A stretch of 64,000 nucleotides of DNA from Arthrobacter citreus (GTDB lineage Bacteria > Actinomycetota > Actinomycetes > Actinomycetales > Micrococcaceae), in assembly GCF_009192745.1 (NCBI RefSeq), contig NZ_VTFV01000004.1, positions 413,821-477,820 on the forward strand, in the 5' to 3' direction. Positions 37,912 to 46,760 of this stretch are shown here, in pieces (position 1 is the stretch's first letter; each line of letters starts with the position of its first letter). The notes below the pieces were generated by a model that saw nothing but the letters and a program-made list of their open reading frames with translations, was not told the origin of the DNA and did no database searches. The translations under genes were made by a program, and so were the position numbers.

Positions 37912-39165
37912 ATGAACTCCTCCTGGGGCCAGGCTCCGCCGGTCCGCCGGATCCGCCGTGAAGACGCCCTGCTGGCGCTCGGATATGCCGCCCTGGCCTG
38001 GCTGATGCAATCCCTGGACCTGACGGCCGCCGGCAGTGCGGCGTTCCCGGCCCTGGTGCCGTGGTGGCCCCTGCTCACACTGGTGGGCTGCGGCGTCGTC
38101 GTGCTGCGCCGCAGGCTCACTGCCGTTATGGTTTCGGTCTGTTTCACCGCCGCCGTGCTTCTGGTGCTGGCCAACAGCACGGCAGGTCTGTTCCTGGCCT
38201 TCGAGGCGGTCTTCTCGCTGGTGCTGTTTGGATCCGCCCGTGCAGCCCGCGCCGCGGAGGTAAGCGTGCTGGTGCTCTGCGGTGCCTCGGGTCTGGCGGT
38301 GTGGTCGCTGACCGGAGACCTGCGCGACGCCGTCACAGTCGTCCTGCTGACCGGAATGGTGCTCCTGCTCCCCGCGGAGTGGGCGTCCAACCTGCGCAAG
38401 GCGGGCCAGCTCGCGGAGAGCGAGACGGCGCGGGCTGCCGCCATCCGGGCCGCTGCCCGGGACCAGGAACGCCTGGCCGCGCGCGAACATGAACTGGCGC
38501 TGGCAGCCGAACGGCAGGACATGGCCAGGGAACTGCATGATGTCCTCTCCTCCAGGCTCTCCGCCATTGCCCTTCAGTCCGGAGCGGCGCTGCGCAGCCC
38601 GCAGGGCAGTACCTTGCCTGCCGAGGTGCTGGCCCATGTGCGCCACGAGTCCGTGAAGGGCCTGGAGGAACTGAACGGGATGATCCGCACCCTCAGCACT
38701 GGTGTCCCCCGCCCCCTTGCGGGCAGCATCCAGGACCTGGACGGGGTGGTCGCCGGGCACCGGGCAGCCGGAATGAGCATTGACTGGACGAACCGGGCCA
38801 GCGATGACCTTCCCTCCCCGGTGCAGGCTGCCATCTACCGGATCGCAGTGGAGGCGCTGGTGAACGCAGCCCGGCACACGGACGGTGCACGGGTTAGCAT
38901 GCTGCTGGAGCGCACGCCGTCAGGGCTGCGGCTGGTGGTGGAGGACGACGGCGGGAAGCTGGCCGGACCGGCATCCGATTCGCCCGCAGGAGGGACCGGC
39001 ACCGGTATTCCGAGCATGCTGGCACGTGCCGAGCAGCTTGGCGGCAAGGCCTGGGCAGGTCCGGCCTCAGCTGGCACGGGCTGGAAAGTGGAAGCCGAGC
39101 TGCCCCTCGCTCAAGCACCGCTTACGGCCCAGGCAAAGATCAGCGCAGGAGGAACCACAGCATGA
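37912..39165 (+). CDS. Sensor histidine kinase, NarL-partner type (HisKA_3)
   Basis: The 417-residue product has five or six N-terminal spans (about residues 18-155), a helical segment, the HisKA_3 dimerisation helix with phospho-acceptor His209 (RQDMARELHDVLSSRLSAIA), and a HATPase with N-box VEALVNAARHTDG and G-box GTGTGIPSMLARAEQLGG. There is no obvious extracellular sensor domain, so the signal probably acts in the membrane. The ATG at 37912 has AGGA 7 nt upstream. It overlaps the response regulator gene by 4 nt. Confidence 0.9.
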   Translation: MNSSWGQAPPVRRIRREDALLALGYAALAWLMQSLDLTAAGSAAFPALVPWWPLLTLVGCGVVVLRRRLTAVMVSVCFTAAVLLVLANSTAGLFLAFEAVFSLVLFGSARAARAAEVSVLVLCGASGLAVWSLTGDLRDAVTVVLLTGMVLLLPAEWASNLRKAGQLAESETARAAAIRAAARDQERLAAREHELALAAERQDMARELHDVLSSRLSAIALQSGAALRSPQGSTLPAEVLAHVRHESVKGLEELNGMIRTLSTGVPRPLAGSIQDLDGVVAGHRAAGMSIDWTNRASDDLPSPVQAAIYRIAVEALVNAARHTDGARVSMLLERTPSGLRLVVEDDGGKLAGPASDSPAGGTGTGIPSMLARAEQLGGKAWAGPASAGTGWKVEAELPLAQAPLTAQAKISAGGTTA

Positions 39166-39833
39166 GCGGGAACATTCGGGTGCTGCTCGCGGACGACCAC
39201 GCCGCGATCCGGCTGGGCATGCGCATGGTGCTGGAGACCGAACCCGGGTTCGAGGTGGTAGGCGAAGCCGCCGACGGCGCCACCGCGGTCCGTATGGCCC
39301 GTGCGCTGGGCCCGCACGTCGTGCTCATGGACCTCAGGATGCCTGTGGTGGACGGCGTCCAGGCCACCGGGGAGATTGCCGGTGCCGGGCTGGCCAAGGT
39401 TGTTGCCCTGACAACCTTCGACCACGATTCCTATCTTTTCGGCGTGCTGTCCGCAGGTGCAGCCGGGTTCCTGCTCAAAACGGCCGAACCGGCGGAAATC
39501 ACGGCGGCGCTGCGCCGGGTGCACGACGGCGGCACCGTCATTGCGCCGGAAGTCGCCGGCAGGCTGGTGGATGCTTTCGTCTCCGGCCGTGCCGGTTCAG
39601 ACCCGGATGCTCCGGCCGCCCAGGGGCAGGCCGCTGCCCCTGAGATGGAGCTGACGGCGCGCGAGGAGGAAGTCCTCGACTGCCTAGCCGAGGGCCTGAG
39701 CAATGTCCGCATCGCCCGCAAGCTGGGCATCTCGGAAACCACCGTGAAGACCCATGTCTCCAGGGTGCTGGCCAAGCTCGGCGTTGAATCCCGCCTTCAA
39801 GCGGCACTGGCTGCACGTGTCCGGACGCCCTGA
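39162..39833 (+). CDS. NarL/FixJ-family response regulator
   Basis: The 223-residue product has a receiver domain (ADDH near 10-13, phospho-acceptor Asp57 in VVLMDLRMP, conserved Thr in ALTTFD, Lys in FLLKTAEP). A LuxR-type HTH follows near 155-220 (LTAREEEVLDCLAEGLSNVRIARKL). It is co-translated with the kinase. Its targets are unknown; the ABC exporter just downstream on the other strand is one candidate. Confidence 0.93.
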   Translation: MSGNIRVLLADDHAAIRLGMRMVLETEPGFEVVGEAADGATAVRMARALGPHVVLMDLRMPVVDGVQATGEIAGAGLAKVVALTTFDHDSYLFGVLSAGAAGFLLKTAEPAEITAALRRVHDGGTVIAPEVAGRLVDAFVSGRAGSDPDAPAAQGQAAAPEMELTAREEEVLDCLAEGLSNVRIARKLGISETTVKTHVSRVLAKLGVESRLQAALAARVRTP

Positions 39834-39844
39834 CCCGACCGGAT

Positions 39845-39885
39845 CCGGGGCAGGGCGCAAAGCGGGCAGGGATGCCCTGCCCCGG
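39845..39885. terminator. Bidirectional terminator hairpin
   Basis: CCGGGGCAGGGC and GCCCTGCCCCGG form a 12-bp perfect stem with a 17-nt loop between the convergent response regulator and ABC permease genes. Confidence 0.7.
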
Positions 39886-39887
39886 GA

Positions 39888-39935
39888 CAGTTATTTCTGG
39901 AACAGCACTGCTGGAGCAGTTACTTCTGGAACAGC
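39888..39935. repeat. Direct repeat spanning the ABC permease stop codon
   Basis: On the leftward strand GCTGTTCCAGAAGTAACTG (the last four codons plus TAA) occurs at 39935-39917, and GCTGTTCCAGAAATAACTG at 39906-39888, a 29-nt period with one mismatch. Confidence 0.88.
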
Positions 39936-40834
39936 GCTTCGAGCCGGCGGGTCGTGACAATCAGGCCGATGGCGATCATGACCACGAAGTAGAGCAGGTG
40001 GCCGGCCGTAGCCAGGCTGAACGCTCCGGCACTGATTTGGCGCAGCATCTCCACGCCGTGCCACAGCGGCAGCGCCTGGATCAGCCACTGCACGGCCTGC
40101 GGGTAGACGCTCAGCGGGTAGAAGGTGGCAGAGAAAAGGAACATCGGCAGCATGACGAAGCTGACCCAGTCCAGCTGCTGGAAAGTCTTCATGTAACTGG
40201 TGATCGCCATCCCGAAGGACGCAAACCCAAATGCCACGACTACCGCCGCGGGAATCATCAGCAGAGCCAGCGGAGAAGTCACCAAACCCATGGCTGCCAT
40301 GACGGCGGTAAAGCCGGTGGCGTACATGGCCCCGCGCAGCAGCGCCAGCAGGATCTCCCCCAATGCCACGTCCAGCGGCCCCAGCGAGGTGGCCAGCATG
40401 CCCTCGTAGAGCTTGGCGTAGTTGAGCTTGAAGAACACGTTCATGGTGGAGTCGTAAACCGCACCGTTCATGGCGGATACAGCCAGCAGTGCCGGGGCGA
40501 TATACGCGGCATAGCTGATTTGTTCCCCGCCCGGGCCGGTGACGGTGCCGATCAGCGCGCCCAGTCCAATACCCATGGCGAGCAGGTACAGCACGGGTTC
40601 GACGAAGCCGCTGATCATGATGGACCAGTTGGTTCCCCAGGTGGCCTTTAGGCCGCGGGCAAAAACGGCGCGGATGTTCCGGGCGTACAGGGAACCCAGG
40701 AAGCGGTTCCCCGCCAGCGCCGGTGACCCGGGAGCCAGAAAGTCCGACGCCGCTGCCCCGGTACCGTGTTGGGCCCCGGTACCGTGTTGGGCCCCGGTAC
40801 CGTGTTCAGTGCCGGTACGGTGTTCAGTGCTCAT
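39920..40834 (-). CDS. ABC-2 type exporter permease (second subunit)
   Basis: The roughly 304-residue product has six spans of the ABC-2 family (FVEPVLYLLAMGIGLGALIG, SFVMLPMFLFSATFYPLSVYP). This is the NodJ/DrrB-like type that exports drugs, polyketides or polysaccharide precursors. Its N-terminus is a repeat-built hydrophilic tail (TEHGTG and AQHGTG units, residues 2-26). The ATG at 40832-40834 overlaps the stop of the other permease (ATGA). The frame upstream of it lies over that gene. Confidence 0.87.
   Translation of the reverse strand: MSTEHRTGTEHGTGAQHGTGAQHGTGAAASDFLAPGSPALAGNRFLGSLYARNIRAVFARGLKATWGTNWSIMISGFVEPVLYLLAMGIGLGALIGTVTGPGGEQISYAAYIAPALLAVSAMNGAVYDSTMNVFFKLNYAKLYEGMLATSLGPLDVALGEILLALLRGAMYATGFTAVMAAMGLVTSPLALLMIPAAVVVAFGFASFGMAITSYMKTFQQLDWVSFVMLPMFLFSATFYPLSVYPQAVQWLIQALPLWHGVEMLRQISAGAFSLATAGHLLYFVVMIAIGLIVTTRRLEALFQK
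40758..40829. repeat. 18-bp minisatellite, four units, at the 5' end of the permease gene
   Basis: CCGGTACCGTGTTGGGCC occurs at 40758 and 40776, and CCGGTACCGTGTTCAGTG-type units at 40794 and 40812, ending 2 nt before the start codon. Each unit encodes six residues of the N-terminal tail. Confidence 0.92.
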
Positions 40835-41700
40835 TTGCCCAGCCTCCGGGTGAAAGTGCGCCGTGCCAGGACCCAGCCGCCCGCTGCGAGGACCAGCAGG
40901 TAGGCCACATGCACCACGGTCAGGAGAACAGGCTCGGCAAGTCCGTAGCTGAACAGCCGGCCAAGCTCCGTGGCGTGCCACAGCGGTGAGATCCAGCCGA
41001 TCCAGCGGATCACCAGGGGCAGCGTGTCCAGCGGGAAGAACGTTCCGGAGAACAGGAACAGCGGCATGACAATGAACCGCTGGACCATCGCGAACTGCCC
41101 GCGGTCCTCAGTGATGGACGCGCTGTAGGCCATCAGCGGCAGGCCGAACGAAAGCCCGCCCAGGATGGCCGTAAAAATCATGAGCCACGCGGTGGCCGGG
41201 TTGCCCGCTGCCCCAAACAGCAGCAGGAAGCCGAAGTAGGCACCGCAGGTGATCAGCAGCCGGACACCAAGTCCCAGCACATGCCCGTCCACCAGCTGGC
41301 CGCTGGACAGCGGCGACGCATTGGGCCCGTAGTACGTCCGCCGCCATTTGAAGCCGGACATGACCGTATAGGTGTTTTCCTCGCTCGAGACCATGATCGC
41401 CGCCGTCGCCAGAAGCGCCGGCGCAACAAACATCAGATAGGACACCGAGGTGCCGTTTCCGGCTTCGAACGCCGCGTTGGTCCCGGTGTCCACCAGCGAT
41501 GCCAGTCCGATCCCCATGCCAAAGAGGTAGACAAGCGGGGTTCCGACCGCTGTGACCAGCACCGTGATCCCGTAGCCGCGCATCCGCCGCAGCCAGTGCT
41601 CTGCATAGTAGAAGGCACCGAAACGGCGGGCCCTTCGTGCGGTTTCTTCGGGCGTGAGCGGAGACCGCAGCCCCAGCACTGCGTGCGTACGCTGCTCAGT
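40831..41700 (-). CDS. ABC-2 type exporter permease (first subunit)
   Basis: The 289-residue product has six spans, with YAEHWLRRMRGYGITVLVTAVGTPLVYLFGMG at the start of the membrane part and RFIVMPLFLFSGTFFPLDTLP near the fifth span. It is a paralogue of the following permease, so the exporter is probably a heterodimer. The TTG at 41698-41700 was chosen as start: it overlaps the ATPase stop and has AGGAG 5 nt upstream. The longer open frame upstream lies inside the ATPase gene. Confidence 0.86.
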   Translation of the reverse strand, partial: TEQRTHAVLGLRSPLTPEETARRARRFGAFYYAEHWLRRMRGYGITVLVTAVGTPLVYLFGMGIGLASLVDTGTNAAFEAGNGTSVSYLMFVAPALLATAAIMVSSEENTYTVMSGFKWRRTYYGPNASPLSSGQLVDGHVLGLGVRLLITCGAYFGFLLLFGAAGNPATAWLMIFTAILGGLSFGLPLMAYSASITEDRGQFAMVQRFIVMPLFLFSGTFFPLDTLPLVIRWIGWISPLWHATELGRLFSYGLAEPVLLTVVHVAYLLVLAAGGWVLARRTFTRRLGK

Positions 41701-42664
41701 CAACGAGGCTCCTGCCGGTGAGGCGGAGGAACACGTCCTCCAGCGAGGAACGCCGGACCAGGGAAGTGATGGGGCGCAGCCCGCGGGCGCTGACCGCCTC
41801 AAGTGCCGCTTCGCCGTCGTTGGCGTAAATCAGCACCCTGTCCGGCAGCGTCTCAATGCGTTCCCCGATTCCATCCAGCTCCGCGGCCACCGTCGTGTTG
41901 CGCTCGGAACCGAAACGAAGTTCCACCACTTCACGGGAAGAATGGGTACGGATCAGGGCTGCCGGTGACCCCTCGGCCATGATGGTGCCCTTGTCCACCA
42001 CAATCAGCCGGTCGCAGAGCTGCTCGGCCTCGTCCATGTAGTGAGTGGTGAGGATCAGCGTGACTCCGGCTTCCTTGAGCCGGAAGAGCCGGTCCCAGAG
42101 AATGTGGCGGGCCTGCGGGTCCAATCCGGTGGTGGGCTCGTCCAGCAGCAGGATCTTGGGATCGTTGATCAGTGAGCGGGCAATCGTCAGGCGGCGCTTC
42201 ATGCCGCCTGAGAGGTCATCCACCCGGGCCTTGGCCTTGTCCGTCAACTGCGCGAATTCCAGCAGTTCGTCCGCTTTGGGCTGCAGGTAGCTCTTGGGCA
42301 GGCCGAAATAGCGGCCATAGGCAAGCAGGTTGTCCCGTACCCGCAACTCCTCGTCCAGGTTGTCCTGCTGCGGGACCACGCCCAGGTGCGCCCGGACTTC
42401 CGGGCCGTTGGTGTTCGGGTCCAGGCCCATGATCGCCAGCTCACCGGACGTTCGCCGGGAGACACCGCCGATCATCTTCATCGTGGTTGATTTTCCGGCG
42501 CCGTTAGGGCCCAGGAGCCCGAAGGACTCCCCTGCCGGAACTTCGAAGCTGATTCCGTCGACGGCGGTGAAATCCCCGTAGGACTTGGTGAGGTTCGACG
42601 CGGCGATGACCGGGCCCTGGAACCCGCTCACGGCGGGAGTTTTGGAGGTTGTGATCTGCGGCAC
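41696..42664 (-). CDS. ABC exporter ATPase (NodI/DrrA-like)
   Basis: The 322-residue product has one ATP-binding domain (Walker A GPNGAGKST, VVPQQDNLDEELRVRDNL, signature LSGGMKRRL, Walker B ILLLDEPTTGLDP, switch TTHYMDEAE). A C-terminal extension of about 90 residues is typical of DrrA/NodI-type exporters. It is the first gene of the three-gene exporter. The GTG start at 42662-42664 has no strong ribosome binding site. The substrate is not predictable from sequence. Confidence 0.9.
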   Translation of the reverse strand: MPQITTSKTPAVSGFQGPVIAASNLTKSYGDFTAVDGISFEVPAGESFGLLGPNGAGKSTTMKMIGGVSRRTSGELAIMGLDPNTNGPEVRAHLGVVPQQDNLDEELRVRDNLLAYGRYFGLPKSYLQPKADELLEFAQLTDKAKARVDDLSGGMKRRLTIARSLINDPKILLLDEPTTGLDPQARHILWDRLFRLKEAGVTLILTTHYMDEAEQLCDRLIVVDKGTIMAEGSPAALIRTHSSREVVELRFGSERNTTVAAELDGIGERIETLPDRVLIYANDGEAALEAVSARGLRPITSLVRRSSLEDVFLRLTGRSLVD

Positions 42665-42700
42665 CCGGCAATCATAGTGCAGGGTGCCCGAGGACGCGCA

Positions 42701-42734
42701 CAGGCCCGCCCTCCGTTGCGGGAGGACGGGCCTG
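42701..42734 (-). terminator. Terminator hairpin of glyA-folD
   Basis: CAGGCCCG pairs with CGGGCCTG, with an inner CCTCC/GGAGG stem, about 25 nt past the folD stop and before the ABC exporter genes. Confidence 0.75.
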
Positions 42735-42756
42735 CGGGATGCGCCGGGGCGGTGGT

Positions 42757-43713
42757 TTACGCGGCGGGGAGGATTCCTACGCTGCGCTCCGCGGCTTCAA
42801 CCACGTTGGCCAGCAGCATGGCCCGGGTCATCGGTCCCACGCCCCCGGGATTCGGTGACATCCAGGACGCTACGGAGGCAGCATCCTTTTCGACGTCGCC
42901 GCTCAGGGTGGTCTTGCCGGTTTCCGGATCGGTTACCCGGGTGACGCCGACATCCAGGACGATCGCGCCGGGCTTCAGCTCGGCAGCCTTGATCATGCCC
43001 GGGAAGCCAGCAGCTGCAACAACGACGTCGGCCTCAGCCAGGAGCTCAGGCAGGTTGACGGTGCCGGTGTGCGCCAGGGTGACCGTGGCGTTGATCTGCC
43101 GGCGGGTCAGCAGCAGGCCCAGCGGCCGGCCAACCGTGACGCCGCGGCCGATCACCAGGACGTTCTTTCCGGTCAGGACCAGCCCGTTGCGCACCAGCAG
43201 CTGCACAATCCCGTGCGGGGTGCACGGCAGCGGGGAGTTCATCGGGTCGGAGACGTTGAGCACCAGCCGGCCCAGGTTCACCGGGTGCAGGCCGTCGGCG
43301 TCCTTCTCCGGGGCAATGCGCTCCAGGATGGCGTTGGTGTCCAGGTGCTTGGGCAGCGGGAGCTGGACAATGTAGCCGGTAACGGCCGGATCCTCGTTGA
43401 GCTCGTCAATGACTTTTTCAAGCTCTTCCTGGCTGATGTCAACGGGAAGGTCGCGGCGGATGGAGTTGATGCCCACCTGGGCGCAGTCCTTGTGCTTGCC
43501 GCCCACGTAGGAGTGGCTTGCCGGGTCATCGCCCACCAGGACGGTGGCCAGTCCCGGAGTGATGCCGTGTTCGTCCTTGAGGACCTGGATGCGCTCGGTG
43601 AGTTCTGCCTTGATGTCCCTGGCGGCCTGGATGCCGTCAAGCATCTTTGCGGTTGCGGGCGCGGTTTCCTCGGCGGTCTCCACGGAGCCTTCCATATTCG
43701 TGCTTTTTTCCAT
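42757..43713 (-). CDS. folD: Methylenetetrahydrofolate dehydrogenase/cyclohydrolase
   Basis: The 318-residue product has the folate-site lysine region [15 protein letters not shown] (the usual Y-x-x-x-K motif), [10 protein letters not shown], the NADP fold [18 protein letters not shown] and the C-terminal [12 protein letters not shown]. It interconverts methylene-, methenyl- and formyl-tetrahydrofolate. An acidic N-terminal extension of about 20 residues precedes the core, and the family is usually about 285-300 residues. The ATG at 43711-43713 starts 2 nt after the glyA stop with AGGAGG about 10 nt upstream; an ATG 9 nt earlier is too close to that site. Confidence 0.93.
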   Translation of the reverse strand: MEKSTNMEGSVETAEETAPATAKMLDGIQAARDIKAELTERIQVLKDEHGITPGLATVLVGDDPASHSYVGGKHKDCAQVGINSIRRDLPVDISQEELEKVIDELNEDPAVTGYIVQLPLPKHLDTNAILERIAPEKDADGLHPVNLGRLVLNVSDPMNSPLPCTPHGIVQLLVRNGLVLTGKNVLVIGRGVTVGRPLGLLLTRRQINATVTLAHTGTVNLPELLAEADVVVAAAGFPGMIKAAELKPGAIVLDVGVTRVTDPETGKTTLSGDVEKDAASVASWMSPNPGGVGPMTRAMLLANVVEAAERSVGILPAA

Positions 43714-43715
43714 GA

Positions 43716-44999
43716 TTACCATTCCTCCTGGCCCGGGTAGAGCGGGAAGTCCTCGGCGAGTTCGGTGACCCGGCGGCGCAGGGCCTCCGTGTCCGGAGCT
43801 GGCTTCAACGCCGCAGCAATGATCTCAGCCACCTCGGTGAATTCCTTCGCGCCGAAGCCGCGCGTGGCCAGGGCCGGGGTGCCGATACGCAGCCCTGAGG
43901 TGACCATCGGCGGGCGAGGATCGAACGGAATCGAGTTGCGGTTCACGGTGATGCCCACCGAGTGCAGCAGGTCTTCTGCCTGCTTGCCGTCCAGCACGGA
44001 GTTGCGCAGGTCCACCAGGATCAGGTGCACGTCCGTGCCGCCGGTGAGCACGGAAACGCCGTGCTCAGCCACGTCTGCGGCAGTCAGGCGGTCGGCGATG
44101 ATCCGGGCGCCTTCCAGGACGCGCTCCTGCCGCTCCCGGAATTCTTCCGACCCGGCCACCTTGAAGGCCACGGCCTTGGCTGCGATGACGTGCATCAGCG
44201 GGCCGCCCTGCTGGCCCGGGAAGACGCTGGAGTTGATCTTCTTGCCGAATTCTTCCTTGGCCAGGATCATGCCCGAACGCGGACCGGCGAGGGTCTTGTG
44301 CACCGTGGAGGTCACGACGTCGGAGTACGGCACCGGGCTCGGGTGCAGGCCGGCTGCCACCAGTCCGGCGAAGTGCGCCATGTCGGTCCAGAGGTACGCG
44401 CCCACTTCGTCGGCGATTGACCGGAAGGCCTCGAAGTCCAGCTGGCGCGGGTAGGCGGACCAGCCGGCAATGATTACCTGCGGCTTTTCGGCGAGTGCCT
44501 GCTCGCGGACCTTGTCCATGTCCACGCGGTAAGTGTTCTCGTCCACCCCGTAGGCGGCAACCTCGTAGAGCTTGCCGGAGAAGTTCAGCTTCATGCCGTG
44601 GGTCAGGTGCCCGCCGTGGGCCAGGTTCAGGCCCATGATCTTCTCGCCGGGCTTGATCAGGGCCGCCAGCGCCGCGGCATTGGCCTGCGCGCCGGAGTGC
44701 GGCTGCACGTTGGCGAACTCAGCGCCGAACAGGGCCTTGACCCGGTCGATTGCCAGGTTCTCGGCCACGTCTACCTGCTCGCAGCCGCCGTAGTAGCGGC
44801 GTCCGGGGTACCCCTCGGCGTACTTGTTGGTCAGGACGGAGCCCTGGGCTTCCAGGACGGCACGCGGTGCGAAGTTCTCTGAAGCGATCATTTCCAGCGT
44901 GTTCCGCTGGCGGGCCAGTTCCCCGTTCAGGACTGCGGCAATCTCCGGGTCAACCTCGGAGAGAGGGGCATTGGTGACGGGCTGGGTGGATAGTCTCAC
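43716..44999 (-). CDS. glyA: Serine hydroxymethyltransferase
   Basis: The 427-residue product has [28 protein letters not shown], the PLP-binding Asp in [12 protein letters not shown] and the Schiff-base lysine in [12 protein letters not shown]. It converts serine and tetrahydrofolate to glycine and methylene-THF, supplying FolD and purine synthesis. The GTG start has AGGAG 6 nt upstream. The transcript carries a ZTP riboswitch about 95 nt before the start, and folD follows directly. Confidence 0.97.
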   Translation of the reverse strand: MRLSTQPVTNAPLSEVDPEIAAVLNGELARQRNTLEMIASENFAPRAVLEAQGSVLTNKYAEGYPGRRYYGGCEQVDVAENLAIDRVKALFGAEFANVQPHSGAQANAAALAALIKPGEKIMGLNLAHGGHLTHGMKLNFSGKLYEVAAYGVDENTYRVDMDKVREQALAEKPQVIIAGWSAYPRQLDFEAFRSIADEVGAYLWTDMAHFAGLVAAGLHPSPVPYSDVVTSTVHKTLAGPRSGMILAKEEFGKKINSSVFPGQQGGPLMHVIAAKAVAFKVAGSEEFRERQERVLEGARIIADRLTAADVAEHGVSVLTGGTDVHLILVDLRNSVLDGKQAEDLLHSVGITVNRNSIPFDPRPPMVTSGLRIGTPALATRGFGAKEFTEVAEIIAAALKPAPDTEALRRRVTELAEDFPLYPGQEEW

Positions 45000-45093
45000 G
45001 TGGATCTCCTGGGGAAGGGTGTTCTATAGGTCAGGCTACCTGCCGGGCACCCCCGGGGTCCGGGCATGACAAACAGATGACAACTTGACCGAA

Positions 45094-45176
45094 GGCCCAG
45101 GCGTGCGATCCACGGTATGTTCTGCACTGTGCCGCTTCCTGGTGGTTACCCACCCAACGCCAGTCGCGACGGTTAC
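45094..45176 (-). promoter_or_regulatory. ZTP (pfl motif) riboswitch controlling glyA-folD
   Basis: Read leftwards, the element holds the conserved pieces of the pfl RNA in order. These are CGCGACTGGCG, a GGTGG-GTAA-CCACC hairpin, AGGAAGCGG, a GTGC/GCAC stem and CGCCTGGGC. GGC in ACTGGCG can pair with GCC in CGCCTGGGC as the known pseudoknot, and CCGT at the 5' end pairs with GCGG. It starts 3 nt after the acetyltransferase stop and ends about 95 nt before glyA. ZTP riboswitches turn genes on when ZMP/ZTP builds up for lack of formyl-folate. The switching structure downstream is unclear; overlapping CCGGG/CCCGG stems near 45043-45064 are candidates. Confidence 0.9.
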
Positions 45177-45179
45177 ATC

Positions 45180-45722
45180 CTACCGTGCAGCCACGTCTTC
45201 CCACTCGAAGCCGGTAACAGTTCCGGCTTCCCAGTCCGACCGCAGCCGGCCGTAGGCAACTTCCGCCACCCGCCGCCCGTCCGGCAGGGGCCACTCCTGA
45301 CGGAGGTGCGCTTCCTTGACGAATCCGGAGCGCAGCAGCGTCTTGCGCATCGCAATGTTGTCCTCCCGCATCCTTCCCGCAAAGCGGCGCAGGTGCGGAT
45401 GATCCGTGAAGACCTTGTCCGTGAGGGCGACCAGCACGGGAACGCCTTTGCCCTCCCCCCGGTGCTCCTCCACCAGGCGCAGGTCGAAATACGCGCAGTC
45501 CTGGTCGAGGTCCTCCAGGATCACCAGGCCAAGCCGGTGGTTGCCGCCGAAGACCCAGAAGGTGCATACGCCGTCGGACTCGAACCGGCCTTCCAGCAGC
45601 AGCCTCCGCACCAGCTCCTCCGAGGGCGCGGTGATCCGGTGGAACGGGAAACTGTTGGTGGTCAGGAATTTGACCAGTTCCTCTTCTTCCGTATCCATCA
45701 GCGGGGCGAAAGTAACGTCCAT
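45180..45722 (-). CDS. GNAT-family N-acetyltransferase
   Basis: The 180-residue product resembles RimJ/RimL-type acetyltransferases. It has strands around WVFGGNHRLGLVILEDLD and YFDLRLVEEHRGEGKGVPVLVALTDKVF, where the R-G-E-G-K-G segment matches the acetyl-CoA pyrophosphate loop, and NIAMRKTLLRSGFVKEAHLR as the late helix-strand. The substrate is unknown. It ends right before the ZTP riboswitch, so read-through from it would also pass the riboswitch. Confidence 0.82.
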   Translation of the reverse strand: MDVTFAPLMDTEEEELVKFLTTNSFPFHRITAPSEELVRRLLLEGRFESDGVCTFWVFGGNHRLGLVILEDLDQDCAYFDLRLVEEHRGEGKGVPVLVALTDKVFTDHPHLRRFAGRMREDNIAMRKTLLRSGFVKEAHLRQEWPLPDGRRVAEVAYGRLRSDWEAGTVTGFEWEDVAAR

Positions 45723-45767
45723 TCACCCAGCCTAGGCCGTGGGGGCCCGGGCGGTAACCTTGGGAAG

Positions 45768-46685
45768 GTGAGAGAAGATGCCACTGCCGGACTGCCGGCG
45801 TCCCCCGTTTCCCCGTCCTTCGATGCCGGCGCCGCTGCAGACCCCGGCGCCTACACCCTGACGCTGTCCTGCGCAGACCGGCCCGGAATCGTGCACGCCG
45901 TTTCCGGCGCGCTGGCCGGGGCCGGCGGGAACATCACGGAGTCGCAGCAGTACGGCAGCCCCGACTCCGGCACCTTCTTCATGCGCGTGGACTTTACTGC
46001 CCCGGGCACTTACGACGGCGTCCGCTCCCGGATCGCCCCGGTGGCAGGCCAGTTCGGCATGGACTGGGAGCTGCACCGCGCAGGCGTACCGGTACGCACG
46101 CTGATCATGGCATCCAAGGACGGACACTGCCTGAACGACCTGCTCTTCCAGCAGCGGGCGGGCAACCTGCCCATCGAGATCCCCGCAATCGTCTCCAACC
46201 ACCGGGACCTCGCCGGCCTGGCCGAGTTCTACGGTGTGCCGTTCCACCACATCCCGGTCGCCGCTGATACCAAGCAGGAAGCCGAGAACCAGCTGCGGGC
46301 GCTCATGGCGGAGCTGGACATTGAGCTGGTAGTGCTGGCCCGGTACATGCAGATCCTCAGCAACGAACTCTGCCAGGAGCTCTCCGGCAGGGCGATCAAC
46401 ATCCATCATTCCTTCCTTCCCTCCTTCAAGGGTGCCCGCCCCTACCACCAGGCTCATGCCCGCGGCGTGAAGCTGATCGGAGCCACGGCCCACTATGTGA
46501 CCTCGGACCTGGATGAAGGTCCGATCATCGAGCAGGAAGTCATCCGGGTGGACCATTCCCGCACTGCGCAGCGCCTTGCTGCCCTGGGCGCCGGCGTGGA
46601 AGGCCGCACCCTCTCGAAGGCCGTGCAGTGGCACGCCGAGCACCGCGTTCTGCTGGACGGCCGCCGGACCATCGTCTTCAACTAA
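45768..46685 (+). CDS. purU: Formyltetrahydrofolate deformylase
   Basis: The 305-residue product has an N-terminal ACT domain (YTLTLSCADRPGIVHAVSGAL) and a formyl-transferase domain with the catalytic trio: Asn and His in INIHHSFLPSFKGARPYHQA and Asp in TSDLDEGPIIEQ. It releases formate from 10-formyl-THF, balancing one-carbon pools. The GTG at 45768 starts the family-like part, although the SD-like GGGAAGG lies very close to it. A Pro/Ala-rich lead of about 20 residues precedes the ACT domain. It diverges from the glyA-folD side. Confidence 0.93.
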   Translation: MREDATAGLPASPVSPSFDAGAAADPGAYTLTLSCADRPGIVHAVSGALAGAGGNITESQQYGSPDSGTFFMRVDFTAPGTYDGVRSRIAPVAGQFGMDWELHRAGVPVRTLIMASKDGHCLNDLLFQQRAGNLPIEIPAIVSNHRDLAGLAEFYGVPFHHIPVAADTKQEAENQLRALMAELDIELVVLARYMQILSNELCQELSGRAINIHHSFLPSFKGARPYHQAHARGVKLIGATAHYVTSDLDEGPIIEQEVIRVDHSRTAQRLAALGAGVEGRTLSKAVQWHAEHRVLLDGRRTIVFN

Positions 46686-46760
46686 CCCGCCGGAGCCGGG
46701 TGTGGCCGGGCGGGCCTTCCCGCCGGCCAGACCGCTGCCGGCTCCCGCTAGAGTTGTTGC

